From Emergencia sp. (GTDB taxonomy: Bacteria > Bacillota > Clostridia > Peptostreptococcales > Anaerovoracaceae): 64,000 nucleotides of DNA. A model generated the notes under the pieces. The model had not been told where the DNA came from, did no database searches, and worked only from the letters and a program-made list of their open reading frames with translations. Positions 63,787-64,000 of the stretch are shown piece after piece (position 1 is the stretch's first letter; each line of letters starts with the position of its first letter). Both the position numbers and the translations under genes were made by a program. Where the stretch lies: assembly GCA_022767345.1 (NCBI GenBank), contig JALEOD010000025.1:30860-94859 (forward strand), written 5' to 3'.

Positions 63787-64000
63787 ATGAAGAAAAAATC
63801 GTTGTTTGAGAATGCGCGCAGAGGCGCATTTAATTTTTATGATGACTGGGTGTTTCACTACATCTTTTCAAAGGACGCAAAGGAAAATAAGAAAGCACTG
63901 ATTGCAATTATCAATGTGATACTGGACAGAAAGGCGGATCCCATTGAAGAAATTCAAATCATGAATCCGTACATATACGGGGAGAAACCTTATATGAAAG
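63787..64000 (+). CDS. Rpn/PD-(D/E)XK nuclease-family transposase-like protein (C-terminus cut by window edge)
   Basis: Seventy-one codons are visible. The N-terminus (MKKKSLFENARRGAFNFYDD; VFHYIFSKDAKENKKALIAI) matches the Rpn/PDDEXK_2 group of recombination-promoting nucleases, whose members usually start with a DxxFKxxF-type helix and LLxxLLN-like stretch; here it is DWVFHYIFSKD and LIAIINVIL. GGGAGG lies 9 bases before the ATG. The catalytic core lies beyond the window. Confidence 0.7.
   Translation, partial: MKKKSLFENARRGAFNFYDDWVFHYIFSKDAKENKKALIAIINVILDRKADPIEEIQIMNPYIYGEKPYMK

Overview
The window looks like the chromosome of a Gram-positive, low-to-mid GC anaerobe of the class Clostridia. 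The evidence is a YmxH-type sporulation-associated protein, a PolC-type replicative polymerase, an IspH protein fused to ribosomal S1 domains, a secretin-less Tad pilus locus, strong AGGAGG ribosome-binding sites and sigma-A promoters with 17-bp spacers. I suspect a gut lineage near Anaerovoracaceae/Family XIII, but that placement is inference.

Layout. Positions 1-2000 (minus strand) hold a lipid gene set: a PAP2 phosphatase, a flippase-like membrane protein and a truncated CDP-alcohol phosphatidyltransferase. YmxH and a ClpP-like protease follow, divergently arranged. Positions 3.1-10.3 kb are a compact Tad/Flp pilus operon (TadZ, TadA, TadB, TadC, Flp pilin, pseudopilins and accessory proteins). 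Next come a SPOR protein, RarA, the IspH-S1 fusion, an MBL hydrolase, a TPR/SUFU-like protein, a lipoprotein, RNase R and a metallophosphoesterase. Positions 20-23 kb are accessory: a truncated LysR gene, a decayed IS110 transposase and three palindrome-rich intergenic elements. They end at a LexA-box-controlled dinB operon.

Positions 25-35 kb hold the conserved pyrH-frr-uppS-cdsA-dxr-rseP-ispG-polC cluster. Its PolC appears to lack the usual inserted proofreading exonuclease. After an RHS pseudogene, 36.3-44.7 kb carry two tandem copies of a three-gene cassette: MFS transporter, MocR/GntR-type regulator and M20 amidohydrolase. Both regulators have Leu at the position of the PLP-binding Lys. 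An ADP-ribosyltransferase-like (DUF3990) pair sits between inverted copies of one terminator sequence. A nitroreductase, an aminotransferase with a divergent LysR gene, a flavin reductase and a sigma/anti-sigma-like pair follow. Positions 52.6-63.4 kb are the conserved rimP-nusA-ylxR-ylxQ-infB-rbfA-nrnA-truB-ribF-rpsO-pnp run. The window ends in a partial Rpn/PDDEXK-type transposase-like gene.

The most unusual signal is a family of five intergenic elements of about 0.28-0.37 kb (20056-20331, 22124-22482, 22512-22883, 34952-35285, 52105-52446). Each is built of three or four inverted-site pairs whose two arms start 26-30 bases apart. The site word is uniform within an element but differs between elements (TGTTGACA, TGACACTTT or TGACCGTA), and several ends carry related CGGCAAA-like terminal inverted repeats. 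No enzyme that could mobilise or read them is seen in the window.
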